10,519 nucleotides of DNA, taken from the NCBI GenBank assembly GCA_964424205.1, contig CAYRIF010000118.1, positions 1 through 10,519 on the forward strand. The letters are read 5' to 3'. The stretch comes from CAYRIF01 sp964424205. GTDB lineage: Bacteria; Bacteroidota; Bacteroidia; Cytophagales; Cyclobacteriaceae. Position numbers and translations under genes: made by a program. The notes below the pieces were generated by a model that saw only the letters and a program-made list of their open reading frames with translations, was not told the DNA's origin and did no database searches. Shown here piece after piece: positions 1 to 8,459 of this stretch; position 1 is the stretch's first letter; every line of letters begins with the position of its first letter.

Positions 1-240
1 AAAGCACAATTTGGTGGTCAGCGATTTGGAGAAATGGAAGTGTGGGCGGTTGAGGCATTCGGTGCTTCACATGTACTACAAGAGATACTAACCATTAAAT
101 CTGATGATGTGGTGGGTAGAGCAAAAGCTTACGAAGCGATTGTCAAAGGAGACAACATGCCGAAACCAAATTTACCTGAGTCGTTTAATGTACTCGTACA
201 TGAATTAAAAGGATTGGCATTGGCAATCACAATGAGTTAA
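1..240 (+). CDS. rpoB: RNA polymerase subunit beta, C-terminal end (partial)
   Basis: This is the last 79 codons of rpoB; the reading frame is open from base 1 and ends in TAA at 238-240. The encoded segment carries the highly conserved GGQRFGEMEVWA motif, followed by the LQEILTIKSDD and PESFNVLVHEL blocks that close bacterial beta subunits. In the holoenzyme this end of beta packs against the beta' N-terminus, near the clamp and switch regions. The protein stops soon after the VHELKGLALAITM block, without an extended acidic tail. rpoC follows after a 32-base gap with no promoter-like TAnnTTTG, so the two genes are presumably co-transcribed. Identification is by direct similarity to known RpoB C-termini. 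The start lies outside the window. Confidence 0.98.
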   Translation, partial: KAQFGGQRFGEMEVWAVEAFGASHVLQEILTIKSDDVVGRAKAYEAIVKGDNMPKPNLPESFNVLVHELKGLALAITMS

Positions 241-258
241 TATTATTTGTTAATAATA
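241..258 (+). repeat. Short all-A/T inverted repeat in the rpoB-rpoC gap
   Basis: TATTATT at 241-247 is followed by TGTT and then the exact reverse complement AATAATA at 252-258, directly after the rpoB stop. The stem has only A-T pairs and no T-tract follows, so it is not a convincing terminator. It may be a chance product of AT-rich DNA, or a weak structure between the rpoB stop and the rpoC start. Confidence 0.25.
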
Positions 259-272
259 GATATTAAAAAAAT

Positions 273-3200
273 ATGGCGTTCAGAAATAACAAAAAAAATA
301 ACAGCGAATTTTCAAAAATCACAATCAGTTTAGCATCTCCGGAGTCAATCTTGGAAGACTCAAATGGTGAGGTAACGCAACCTGAAACAATAAATTATAG
401 AACCTATAAACCTGAAATGGGCGGGCTTTTCTGCGAACGTATTTTCGGACCTGTAAAGGACTGGGAATGTCATTGTGGAAAATACAAAAGAATCAGATAC
501 AAAGGTATAATCTGTGATAGGTGTGGTGTTGAGGTCACAGAGAAAAAAGTGAGAAGAGAACGAATGGGACATATCGAATTGGTGGTTCCTGTAGCACATA
601 TTTGGTACTTCAAGTCGTTGCCTAATAAAATAGGATATTTGCTTGGTTTGCCAACAAAAAAACTGGATCAGATTATATATTATGAAAGGTATATCGTTAT
701 TCAACCAGGGATTAAGGAAGAAGATGATATTAACAGGTTGGATTTTCTTACCGAAGATGAGTATTTAGATATACTTGATAAACTACCAAGAGAAAACCAA
801 TTATTGCCTGATGAGGATCCTGAAAAATTCATCGCTAAGATGGGAGCAGAAGCAATCGAAATGCTTTTATCACGGGTTCAATTAGACGAACTTTCTTATG
901 CTTTGAGAGATCAAGCAGCAACCGATACTTCGCAGCAGCGTAGAGCGGAAGCTTTGAAAAGATTAAAAGTAGTAGAAGCCTTCAGAGAATCAAGGAAGAC
1001 TATTGAAAACAGACCAGAGTGGATGATTATTAAGATGGTGCCCGTTATTCCACCAGAGTTGAGGCCACTAGTACCCCTTGATGGTGGTAGGTTTGCTACT
1101 TCTGATTTGAATGATTTATACCGAAGGGTGATTATCAGAAATAACCGTTTGAAAAGGTTAATGGATATCAAAGCACCTGAAGTAATTCTAAGAAATGAAA
1201 AGAGGATGCTGCAAGAAGCGGTTGATTCATTGTTTGATAACTCAAGAAAAATTAATGCCGTAAGAGCAGATGGAAACAGAGCACTGAAATCTTTGAGCGA
1301 TATGCTGAAAGGTAAACAAGGACGTTTCCGTCAAAACTTATTGGGAAAAAGGGTTGATTATTCTGGACGTTCTGTAATTGTTGTAGGGCCTGAATTAAAA
1401 CTGCATGAATGCGGTATTCCTAAAAACATGGCGGCTGAATTATTCAAGCCTTTTATTATAAGAAAATTAATTGAAAGAGGAATTGTCAAAACAGTGAAGT
1501 CAGCAAAGAAAATTGTTGACAGAAAAGACCCTGTTGTCTGGGATATTCTGGAAAATGTACTAAAAGGACATCCTGTTTTGCTAAACAGAGCACCTACACT
1601 ACACAGATTGGGTATCCAGGCTTTCCAACCAAAATTGATTGAAGGAAAAGCGATTCAACTGCACCCATTAGTCTGTACAGCGTTTAATGCCGATTTTGAT
1701 GGTGATCAAATGGCGGTTCATGTACCACTAGGACATGAGGCTATTATGGAAGCATCTACATTGATGTTATCATCGCATAATATACTTAATCCAGCCAATG
1801 GTGCTCCTATTACCGTGCCATCTCAGGATATGGTATTGGGACTTTACTATGTGACTAAGGGAAGAAAAGGAACTAAAAAACACCCTATCAAAGGAGAGGG
1901 GATGACTTTTTATGGCCCGGAAGAGGTAGTAATAGCCATTAATGAAGGCATATTATCTACACATGCTCATATCAAGGTGAAAGTAAAAGTAAGAACAGAG
2001 GAAAATGAACTGGAGACCCAACTCGTTGATACTGTGGCAGGGAGGGTTATATTTAACCAATTTGTACCTGAGGAAGTAGGTTATGTAGATGAGTTACTTT
2101 CTAAGAAAAAACTGCAAAAAATTATTGCGACGGTTTATAAATTAGTTGGAAATGCAAAAACTGCTGCTTTCTTAGATGATATCAAGACGTTAGGATTTCA
2201 GTCTGCTTATAAAGGTGGATTGTCTATGGGAATTGGCGATGTAAACATTCCAAAGGAAAAAGAAAAGCTAATTGAGCAAGCGCAAAAGGAAGTAGATGCG
2301 GTTTGGAATAATTACTTGATGGGCCTTATTACCGATAATGAGCGTTATAATCAGGTGATTGATATATGGACAAGAATCAACTCACAGTTAACAGCTACTT
2401 TGATGAAGCAACTGGAAGAGGATGATCAAGGCTTCAATTCGATATATATGATGATGCACTCTGGTGCAAGGGGGTCAAGAGAGCAGATTCGCCAGCTTGG
2501 TGGAATGAGGGGATTGATGGCGAAGCCGCAGAAAAACTTAGCCGGATCTGTAGGGGCAATTATTGAAAACCCTATCCTTTCTAACTTTAAAGAAGGGCTA
2601 GATGTAATCGAGTACTTTATTTCTACACACGGTGCTAGGAAAGGACTTGCGGATACGGCACTTAAAACGGCGGATGCGGGTTACTTGACAAGAAGATTGG
2701 TAGATGTAGCGCAAGATGTGGTCATCAATGAAGAAGATTGCGGCACGCTACGTGGCCTGACAGTTTCAGCGTTGAAAGACAATGAAGATATTGTTGAACC
2801 ATTGTCTGAAAGAATATTAGGTAGGGTTTCTGTACATGATGTATATGATCCTATTTCCGATGAGCTAATTTTAGCATCAGGCGATGAAGTGACCGAAGAG
2901 GTTACAAAGAGAATTGATGAAACAAGTATTGAAGATGTGGAAATCAGGTCGGTATTAACTTGTGAAACAAGACAGGGCGTTTGTGCCAAATGTTACGGTA
3001 GAAACCTTGCTACTGGAACCATGGCACAGCGAGGAGATGCTGTGGGTGTTGTTGCTGCTCAGTCAATTGGTGAGCCTGGAACGCAGCTTACACTACGTAC
3101 GTTCCACGTGGGTGGTACGGCCTCTAACATTGCGGTGGATGCTACCGTGAAAGCTAAATTTGATGGAATACTGAAGTTTGAAGAGATAAAAACGATTGCT

Positions 3201-4604
3201 ACTAAAGATAAAGATGGCAAACGTGCTAAAGTGATTACTGGCAGGTCTGGTGAGATTCAAATCTGGGATAAAGAAGAGAAGAACATGTTGATTAGTAATC
3301 ATGTGCCTTACGGCGCTTTCTTGCAAGTCAAAGATGGTGCGAAAGTAGCCAAAGGAGATCAGTTCTGTTACTGGGATCCATATAATGCAGTGATTCTTTC
3401 AGAGTTTGAAGGGACTGTAGAATTTGAATCTATCATTGATGGCATTACTTATAAAGAAGAATCAGATGATCAGACTGGTCACAGAGAAAAAGTAATCGTT
3501 GACACGAAAGATAAGACGAAGAATCCAGTAATTAAAATTATTGGAAAGTCGAAAGAAAAACTATATAATATCCCTGTTGGCGCTCACTTGTCAGTGGAGG
3601 AAGGAGATAAGATAGCGGCAGGTCAGCCAATGGTAAAAATACCTAGAGCAATGGGTAAATCTAGTGATATTACAGGTGGTCTACCTAGAGTGACCGAACT
3701 GTTTGAAGCTAGAAACCCATCGAATCCGGCGGTAGTCAGTGAGATTAATGGTGTGGTGACTTACGGTGGAATTAAACGTGGTAACAGAGAAATATTTATT
3801 GAGTCAAAAGATGGCGTGAAGAAAAGATACTTGGTATCTCTTTCAAAGCATATTTTGGTACAAGACAATGACTTTGTGAAAGCTGGTTATCCGCTTTCTG
3901 ATGGGGCGATTACACCAGCTGATATTTTGGCAATTAAAGGACCAACAGCGGTACAAGAGTATTTGGTCAATGAAATCCAAGAAGTATATAGACTACAAGG
4001 TGTGGGAATTAATGATAAGCACATTGAAGTAATCGTAAGACAAATGATGCAAAAAGTTATTATCTTGGACGCTGGTGATACTACTTTCTTGCCGAATGAA
4101 ATTGTACAGAAATTCGGTGTAATTGAAGAAAATGACCGAGTACTGGAAATGAAGGTGGTGACTGAGGCTGGAGATTCTGAAGTATTGAAAGTAGGTCAAA
4201 TCATTACCACAAGACAGTTGAGAGATGAGAATTCTACGTTGAGGAGAAAGGACATGAAAGTGGTGGAAGTTCGTGATGGACAACCTGCAGTTTCGCAACC
4301 TACTTTGAGGGGTATTACTCGATCTTCTTTGGGTACCGAAAGCTTTATTTCAGCGGCATCATTCCAGGAAACCACGAAAGTATTGAGTGAGGCATCTATT
4401 AGAGGTAAATCAGATTTTTTATTAGGGCTGAAAGAAAACGTAATTGTTGGACACTTAATTCCGGCAGGAACTGGATTGAGAAAATACGAAAATTTGATCA
4501 TAGGCTCTAAAGCAGAATATGAAAAGTTGATGGCTTCTAAAGAGGAATTTGCTAATAAAAAGGAAACGGAATCAGAAACAGAAGTTGAAACTAAAACCAA
4601 CTGA
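273..4604 (+). CDS. rpoC: DNA-directed RNA polymerase subunit beta'
   Basis: This encodes the 1443-residue largest subunit of RNA polymerase, which forms the clamp and carries the catalytic magnesium site. Visible landmarks in order are: the N-terminal zinc cluster (C66, C68, C81, C84); the active-site motif NADFDGD at 472-478, with D474, D476 and D478 as metal ligands; the bridge helix around 784-811; a second zinc site (C823, C897, C904, C907); and the trigger loop, starting near QSIGEPGTQLTLR (930-942). An SI3-like insertion occupies roughly 950-1125, before DITGG at 1132. A segment of 78 residues (1269-1346) lies between conserved C-terminal blocks and looks longer than in E. coli. The tail is low-complexity and rich in E, T and K. 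The ATG at 273 gives the MAFRNNKK start typical of Bacteroidota and follows an A-run rather than an SD. No frameshift or lost key residue was seen. Confidence 0.99.
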   Translation: MAFRNNKKNNSEFSKITISLASPESILEDSNGEVTQPETINYRTYKPEMGGLFCERIFGPVKDWECHCGKYKRIRYKGIICDRCGVEVTEKKVRRERMGHIELVVPVAHIWYFKSLPNKIGYLLGLPTKKLDQIIYYERYIVIQPGIKEEDDINRLDFLTEDEYLDILDKLPRENQLLPDEDPEKFIAKMGAEAIEMLLSRVQLDELSYALRDQAATDTSQQRRAEALKRLKVVEAFRESRKTIENRPEWMIIKMVPVIPPELRPLVPLDGGRFATSDLNDLYRRVIIRNNRLKRLMDIKAPEVILRNEKRMLQEAVDSLFDNSRKINAVRADGNRALKSLSDMLKGKQGRFRQNLLGKRVDYSGRSVIVVGPELKLHECGIPKNMAAELFKPFIIRKLIERGIVKTVKSAKKIVDRKDPVVWDILENVLKGHPVLLNRAPTLHRLGIQAFQPKLIEGKAIQLHPLVCTAFNADFDGDQMAVHVPLGHEAIMEASTLMLSSHNILNPANGAPITVPSQDMVLGLYYVTKGRKGTKKHPIKGEGMTFYGPEEVVIAINEGILSTHAHIKVKVKVRTEENELETQLVDTVAGRVIFNQFVPEEVGYVDELLSKKKLQKIIATVYKLVGNAKTAAFLDDIKTLGFQSAYKGGLSMGIGDVNIPKEKEKLIEQAQKEVDAVWNNYLMGLITDNERYNQVIDIWTRINSQLTATLMKQLEEDDQGFNSIYMMMHSGARGSREQIRQLGGMRGLMAKPQKNLAGSVGAIIENPILSNFKEGLDVIEYFISTHGARKGLADTALKTADAGYLTRRLVDVAQDVVINEEDCGTLRGLTVSALKDNEDIVEPLSERILGRVSVHDVYDPISDELILASGDEVTEEVTKRIDETSIEDVEIRSVLTCETRQGVCAKCYGRNLATGTMAQRGDAVGVVAAQSIGEPGTQLTLRTFHVGGTASNIAVDATVKAKFDGILKFEEIKTIATKDKDGKRAKVITGRSGEIQIWDKEEKNMLISNHVPYGAFLQVKDGAKVAKGDQFCYWDPYNAVILSEFEGTVEFESIIDGITYKEESDDQTGHREKVIVDTKDKTKNPVIKIIGKSKEKLYNIPVGAHLSVEEGDKIAAGQPMVKIPRAMGKSSDITGGLPRVTELFEARNPSNPAVVSEINGVVTYGGIKRGNREIFIESKDGVKKRYLVSLSKHILVQDNDFVKAGYPLSDGAITPADILAIKGPTAVQEYLVNEIQEVYRLQGVGINDKHIEVIVRQMMQKVIILDAGDTTFLPNEIVQKFGVIEENDRVLEMKVVTEAGDSEVLKVGQIITTRQLRDENSTLRRKDMKVVEVRDGQPAVSQPTLRGITRSSLGTESFISAASFQETTKVLSEASIRGKSDFLLGLKENVIVGHLIPAGTGLRKYENLIIGSKAEYEKLMASKEEFANKKETESETEVETKTN

Positions 4605-4605
4605 G

Positions 4606-4944
4606 ATGACAGAAGATTCGAAAAAAGCAAACGAACAGCAAGGACAAGGGAATCAGATTAACATAGAGTTATCTGAAGAAGTTGCCGAAGGTATTTATTC
4701 AAACTTGGCAATGATTGCCCACTCTAGTAGTGAGTTTGTCATTGATTTTATTAGACTGATGCCAGGTGTGCCGAAAGCAAAAGTAAAATCAAGGATTGTA
4801 ATTACTCCTGAACATGCGAAGCGGCTACTAATGGCATTGCAAGACAATATCAATAAGTATGAAGCCACTTTTGGTGCAATAAAAAAGACTGAAGAGGCAC
4901 CTCGATATCCTATCAATTTTGGTGGGACAGTTGGGGAGGCTTAA
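4606..4944 (+). CDS. DUF3467 family protein of unknown function, adjacent to rpoC
   Basis: This is a 112-residue soluble protein with no signal peptide or membrane segment. The first 17 residues are polar and probably disordered. A compact core follows, with an IYSNLAMIAHSSSEFVIDF block at 30-48, an MPGVPKAKVKSRIVITPEHAKRLL block at 52-75, and an amphipathic stretch ending in NINKYEATFG at 81-90. I recognise this pattern as DUF3467, a small family often found beside rpoC in Bacteroidota; its function is not known to me. The start was chosen at 4606 because the frame upstream of it overlaps the rpoC tail and encodes only low-complexity lysine-rich sequence. The rpoC stop and this ATG are separated by one base (TGA-G-ATG), which suggests translational coupling. 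A terminator follows, making this the last gene of the rpoBC operon. A role in RNA polymerase or translation is inferred from position alone. Confidence 0.9.
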   Translation: MTEDSKKANEQQGQGNQINIELSEEVAEGIYSNLAMIAHSSSEFVIDFIRLMPGVPKAKVKSRIVITPEHAKRLLMALQDNINKYEATFGAIKKTEEAPRYPINFGGTVGEA

Positions 4945-4961
4945 TTGGAATATAATCTTTT

Positions 4962-4999
4962 AAAAAGGCGGTTAGAACTAGTGTCTAATCGCTTTTTTT
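4962..4999 (+). terminator. Intrinsic terminator ending the rpoBC-DUF3467 operon
   Basis: The stem arms are GCGGTTAGA (4968-4976) and TCTAATCGC (4984-4992), pairing with one G-U wobble around a seven-base loop. A G-U pair and flanking A/T pairs (AAAAA at 4962-4966 with the T-run) extend the stem. Seven Ts at 4993-4999 follow. It lies 17 bases after the DUF3467 stop and upstream of the next promoter. Confidence 0.88.
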
Positions 5000-5048
5000 G
5001 TTTTCGGCCAAATAGGCAGTATTTATTTACAAAAAAGTAGAAATATAA

Positions 5049-5079
5049 TTTGCAAACGGTTTTCATTTTCATATCTTTG
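5049..5079 (+). promoter_or_regulatory. Bacteroidota-type promoter for rpsL-rpsG-fusA-rpsJ
   Basis: A -33 box TTTG (5049-5052) and a -7 box TATCTTTG (5072-5079) are separated by 19 bases. This matches the known Bacteroidota sigma consensus (TTTG, 19-21 bases, TAnnTTTG). The region upstream (about 5031-5048) is rich in A-runs and could act as an UP-like element. Transcription should start a few bases after the -7 box, near 5085, giving a leader of roughly 40 bases. The terminator just upstream supports an independent operon start here. Confidence 0.85.
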
Positions 5080-5094
5080 CAGTCCAAAATTTTG

Positions 5095-5100
5095 AAGGAG
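5095..5100 (+). promoter_or_regulatory. SD-like AAGGAG in the rpsL leader, too far from the ATG
   Basis: AAGGAG is a perfect match to the anti-SD, but 23 bases separate it from the rpsL ATG and no ATG lies between. It therefore cannot serve as a normal ribosome binding site for rpsL. A similar element occurs in the rplC leader at 8592-8597. It may be chance or a regulatory element. Confidence 0.35.
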
Positions 5101-5123
5101 ATAATAAATTAAAATAATATTAC

Positions 5124-5498
5124 ATGCCTACTATATCACAATTAGTAAGAAAGGGTAGAAAAACTTTGACGTCAAAGTCAAGTTCACCGGCTTTAGATTC
5201 TTGTCCACAGCGAAGGGGCGTTTGTACTAGAGTATATACAACCACACCTAAAAAACCAAACTCAGCAATGAGGAAAGTAGCGAGGGTTAGATTGACAAAT
5301 GGAAAAGAAGTGAATGCTTATATTCCAGGAGAAGGTCACAACTTGCAAGAGCACTCAATCGTGCTAATCAGAGGGGGAAGGGTGAAAGATTTGCCTGGTG
5401 TGAGATATCACATTATTAGAGGAGCGTTAGATACTGCAGGTGTGAGCGGCAGAACACAAAGAAGGTCAAAATACGGTGCTAAAAAGCCGAAGAAATAA
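5124..5498 (+). CDS. rpsL: 30S ribosomal protein S12
   Basis: This 124-residue protein equals E. coli S12 in length. S12 sits at the decoding centre of the 30S subunit and influences accuracy. The signature blocks are present: an N-terminal ISQLVRKGR arm, TTPKKPNSAMRKVARV around 40-55, GEGHNLQEHS at 69-78, and GGRVKDLPGVRYH at 84-96, with a basic C-terminus. K43 and K88 (Met-counted, matching E. coli K42 and K87) are wild type, so the common streptomycin-resistance changes are absent. D89, the position of the methylthio-aspartate in other bacteria, is kept. The gene is first in its operon, after the 5049-5079 promoter. The start is preceded by AATAATATTAC, with no usable SD. rpsG begins 15 bases downstream. 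Confidence 0.99.
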   Translation: MPTISQLVRKGRKTLTSKSSSPALDSCPQRRGVCTRVYTTTPKKPNSAMRKVARVRLTNGKEVNAYIPGEGHNLQEHSIVLIRGGRVKDLPGVRYHIIRGALDTAGVSGRTQRRSKYGAKKPKK

Positions 5499-5513
5499 TA
5501 GTTAGATAAAGAC

Positions 5514-5981
5514 ATGAGAAAATCAAAGCCAAAGAAGAGGTATATCCTCCCAGATCCTAAATTCAGTGATATACTGGTGACTAAATTTGTAAACTATTTA
5601 ATGAGGGATGGTAAGAAGAGTATTTCTTACGCCATATTTTATGATGCCCTAGCGATAGTTGACGAAAAATCAGAAGAGAGTGGACTAGAGACTTGGAAAA
5701 AAGCATTGAATAATATTTACCCTGCGGTAGAAGTAAAAAGCAGAAGAATAGGTGGTGCAACGTTTCAAGTGCCAAGAGAGGTGAGACCTGAAAAAAGAAC
5801 GGCGTTCGGTATTAAATGGATGATTCAATACGCAAGGCTAAGAGGAGAGAAGACGATGAAAGAAAAATTAGCAGGAGAGATTATAGCAGCGGCTAAAGGA
5901 GAAGGCGCAGCGGTGAAGAAAAAAGATGATACACATAGAATGGCAGATGCAAACAAAGCATTCTCGCATTTCAGATTTTAA
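5514..5981 (+). CDS. rpsG: 30S ribosomal protein S7
   Basis: This 155-residue protein is the primary 16S rRNA binder that nucleates assembly of the 30S head and lines the E site. It opens with a basic tail, then the conserved ILPDPKFSDILVTKFVNYLM block. The beta-hairpin region VEVKSRRIGGATFQVPREVR is present, as is the C-terminal HRMADANKAFSHFRF block. The length is the short form, like the 156-residue E. coli K-12-type core, with no C-terminal extension. It lies between rpsL and fusA as in the classical str operon, with 15- and 4-base gaps that point to co-transcription. No SD precedes the ATG. In E. coli S7 represses this operon through a structure between rpsL and rpsG; the 15-base gap here leaves no room for an equivalent extended spacer structure. 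Confidence 0.99.
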   Translation: MRKSKPKKRYILPDPKFSDILVTKFVNYLMRDGKKSISYAIFYDALAIVDEKSEESGLETWKKALNNIYPAVEVKSRRIGGATFQVPREVRPEKRTAFGIKWMIQYARLRGEKTMKEKLAGEIIAAAKGEGAAVKKKDDTHRMADANKAFSHFRF

Positions 5982-5985
5982 TTAG

Positions 5986-8124
5986 ATGGCACAGAAAGAT
6001 TTAACATACCTACGGAACATCGGCATCATGGCACACATTGATGCTGGTAAAACAACCACGACCGAAAGAATACTATACTATACAGGGTTGAGCCATAAAA
6101 TCGGGGAAGTACATGATGGTGCGGCTACAATGGATTGGATGGAGCAGGAGCAAGAAAGGGGTATTACCATTACTTCAGCGGCAACTACTACATTTTGGAA
6201 CTATCCTACACAACAAGGAAAAAAAAATGATAATACAAAAGAGTATAAAGTTAATATCATTGACACACCTGGTCACGTTGATTTTACTGTAGAGGTAGAA
6301 AGATCATTGAGAGTATTAGATGGAGCTGTTGCTTTATTTTGTGCCGTGTCAGGGGTTGAACCACAATCGGAAACGGTATGGAGACAAGCTGATAAATACA
6401 ATGTACCTAGAATCTGTTTCGTCAATAAAATGGACAGAGCAGGTGCTGACTTTTTTAAAGCGGTAAAAGAGATAAAAGAAAAACTGGGTGCTACGCCAGT
6501 ACCATTGCAGGTGCCGATAGGAAGTGAAGAAGATTTTATTGGAGTGGTGGATTTAATTACCAACGAGGCGATTATATGGAATGATGAGGATAAGGGCATG
6601 ACTTATAAGGTAGTCGAGATTCCTGAGAATTTGGTAGAAACTGTAAACGAATGGAGACAAAAATTGATAGAAAGTGTTGCGGAATATGATGACAATCTAC
6701 TGGAGAAATTCTTCGATGATCCAGATTCTATTACAAAAGAAGAAATGATGGAGGCCATTAGGAAGGCGGTGATTGATATGTCATTCTCTCCTGTTATGTG
6801 TGGCTCTGCATTTAAAAATAAAGGAGTGCAAGCAGTGTTAGATGCGGTTTGTTCTTATTTGCCTTCTCCTTTGGATTTGCCTGCTGTTGAGGGAATGAAT
6901 CCTGACACGGAAAAAGAAGAAATTAGAAAGCCAGATAATACTGAGCCCTTTTCAGCGCTTGCATTTAAAATCGCTACCGATCCTTTCGTAGGCCGTTTGG
7001 CTTTTATGAGAGTTTACTCTGGTACTTTGGATGCTGGTTCTTATATATATAACATGAGAACTGGGAAAAGGGAGCGTATATCAAGGTTGATGCAAATGCA
7101 CTCTAATAAGCAGAATCCTTTGAATTCGGTAGAGGCTGGAGATATCTGTGCAGGCGTTGGATTTAAAGACATCAAAACTGGTGATACTCTTGTAAACGAA
7201 AAGCATAAAATTGTACTTGAGTCAATGTCATTCCCAGAGCCTGTAATTGGCTATGCGATTGAGCCTAAGACACAAGCAGATGTTGATAAGTTGGGAATGG
7301 CAATTGCTAAATTGTTAGAAGAAGATCCTACATTACAGGTGGAGACAAATCACGAGACAGGGCAGACGATCCTAAAGGGGATGGGGGAGCTTCACTTAGA
7401 GATTATTATCGATCGATTAAAAAGAGAATTTAAAGTAGAAATAAACCAAGGAGCGCCGCAAGTTGCTTATAAAGAAGCAATTACGCAGAAGGTAGAGCAC
7501 AGAGAGGTTTATAAAAAACAATCTGGTGGTAGAGGTAAATTTGCTGATATCGCATTTGAACTAGAGCCACGAGTGGCAGAAGAAGGGAAAGAACTAGCGT
7601 CGGGTCTTGAGTTTGTAAATAATATTGTTGGTGGTAAGATACCGAAAGAATTTATTCCTTCCATTCAGAAAGGATTCACTCAAGCCATGAGTAATGGTCC
7701 ATTGGCGGGGTATGCCATTGATAGCATGAAAGTAAGAATTTATGATGGATCTTTCCACGATGTGGATTCAGATGCATTGTCTTTTGAATTGGCGGCAAGA
7801 ATGGGCTTCCGAGAAGCTGCGAAAAAAGCAGGGCCTCAGTTGCTTGAGCCAATTATGGGTGTGGAAGTGGTTACTCCTGATGAATATACAGGGCCAGTTT
7901 CAGGTGATTTGAATAAGAGAAGAGGAATCATGAAAGGGATGGATACCAAAGGAGGTGCGCAAGTAATCAAAGCGGATGTGCCTTTGTCTGAACTTTTCGG
8001 ATATGTAACAACACTAAGAACTATCACATCTGGTAGGGCAAGTGCTTCACTTACCTTTTCGCATTATGATGCAGTGCCTAAGCATCTTGCAGAAGATATT
8101 ATTAAAAGCGTAAAAGGCGAGTAA
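5986..8124 (+). CDS. fusA: Elongation factor G
   Basis: This 712-residue GTPase drives translocation of tRNA and mRNA and, with ribosome recycling factor, subunit splitting. The G domain is intact: P-loop AHIDAGKT (16-23), switch I with RGITI (58-62), DTPGHVDF (93-100), NKMD (147-150) and SAFK (274-277). Domain II follows from about residue 310, domain III holds the EEDPTLQVETN and GMGELHLEI blocks, and domain IV carries the tip histidine H591 in SFHDVDSDALSF, matching E. coli H583. Domain V includes LLEPIMGVEVVTPDEYTG and the PLSELFGY region. These features mark a canonical translocating EF-G rather than a FusA2-like paralogue or a TetM-type protection protein. The gene starts 4 bases after rpsG and is followed by rpsJ after 12 bases; no tuf gene follows, unlike the E. 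coli str operon. Confidence 0.99.
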   Translation: MAQKDLTYLRNIGIMAHIDAGKTTTTERILYYTGLSHKIGEVHDGAATMDWMEQEQERGITITSAATTTFWNYPTQQGKKNDNTKEYKVNIIDTPGHVDFTVEVERSLRVLDGAVALFCAVSGVEPQSETVWRQADKYNVPRICFVNKMDRAGADFFKAVKEIKEKLGATPVPLQVPIGSEEDFIGVVDLITNEAIIWNDEDKGMTYKVVEIPENLVETVNEWRQKLIESVAEYDDNLLEKFFDDPDSITKEEMMEAIRKAVIDMSFSPVMCGSAFKNKGVQAVLDAVCSYLPSPLDLPAVEGMNPDTEKEEIRKPDNTEPFSALAFKIATDPFVGRLAFMRVYSGTLDAGSYIYNMRTGKRERISRLMQMHSNKQNPLNSVEAGDICAGVGFKDIKTGDTLVNEKHKIVLESMSFPEPVIGYAIEPKTQADVDKLGMAIAKLLEEDPTLQVETNHETGQTILKGMGELHLEIIIDRLKREFKVEINQGAPQVAYKEAITQKVEHREVYKKQSGGRGKFADIAFELEPRVAEEGKELASGLEFVNNIVGGKIPKEFIPSIQKGFTQAMSNGPLAGYAIDSMKVRIYDGSFHDVDSDALSFELAARMGFREAAKKAGPQLLEPIMGVEVVTPDEYTGPVSGDLNKRRGIMKGMDTKGGAQVIKADVPLSELFGYVTTLRTITSGRASASLTFSHYDAVPKHLAEDIIKSVKGE

Positions 8125-8136
8125 ATTAATAAAATT

Positions 8137-8442
8137 ATGAATCAGAAAATTAGAATTAAACTTAAGTCATACGATCATAATTTGGTTGACAAATCAGCCG
8201 AGAAGATTGTAAGAGCAGTAAAGACAACAGGAGCAGTAGTAAGCGGACCAATTCCGCTTCCAACCGTGAAAGAAAAATTTACTGTATTGAAGTCTCCACA
8301 CGTTAATAAAAAATCAAGAGAACAATTTCAACTATGTACCTACAAAAGGTTGGTTGATATTTATTCCAATAGCACCAAAACTGTTGATGCTTTGATGAAA
8401 CTGGAACTCCCGAGTGGCGTTGATGTGGAGATAAAGGTTTAA
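8137..8442 (+). CDS. rpsJ: 30S ribosomal protein S10 (NusE)
   Basis: This 101-residue protein has the S10 signature blocks: IRIKLKSYDHNLVDKSAEKIV at the N-terminus, TGAVVSGPIPLPT at 31-43, the SPHVNKKSREQF loop around 53-64, and a C-terminal TVDALMKLELPSGVDVEIKV block. S10 is part of the 30S head and, as NusE, binds NusB and NusG in transcription antitermination and coupling. It is the last gene of the str-type operon, 12 bases after fusA. A strong terminator starts 17 bases downstream, so it is separated from the S10 operon genes it heads in E. coli. The ATG follows an A/T-rich stretch without SD. The protein appears complete. Confidence 0.99.
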   Translation: MNQKIRIKLKSYDHNLVDKSAEKIVRAVKTTGAVVSGPIPLPTVKEKFTVLKSPHVNKKSREQFQLCTYKRLVDIYSNSTKTVDALMKLELPSGVDVEIKV

Positions 8443-8459
8443 ATGAAATATGTAGTTTG

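Noticed and set aside
4549..4605. Upstream ATG that would extend the DUF3467 protein by 19 residues into rpoC
   Set aside because: The extra residues are a lysine-rich out-of-frame reading of the repetitive rpoC tail, and the ATG at 4606 gives the expected family length and an adjacent stop/start arrangement.
4196..4630. 144-codon open frame on the minus strand opposite the rpoC 3' end
   Set aside because: It is a mirror of the rpoC coding frame with Ser/Leu-rich composition, and there is no recognisable domain or promoter facing that way.
5095..5126. AAGGAG as the ribosome binding site of rpsL
   Set aside because: A 23-base gap to the ATG is well beyond a workable SD spacing, and no intervening start codon exists. 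It is kept only as an unexplained leader element.
5124..5498. Streptomycin-resistance substitution in S12
   Set aside because: Both key lysines (K43 and K88, Met-counted) are present, so no common resistance change is visible.
5986..8124. Possible tetracycline-protection or FusA2-type paralogue instead of EF-G
   Set aside because: Its position in the str operon, the canonical G motifs and the domain IV tip histidine all fit the housekeeping EF-G.
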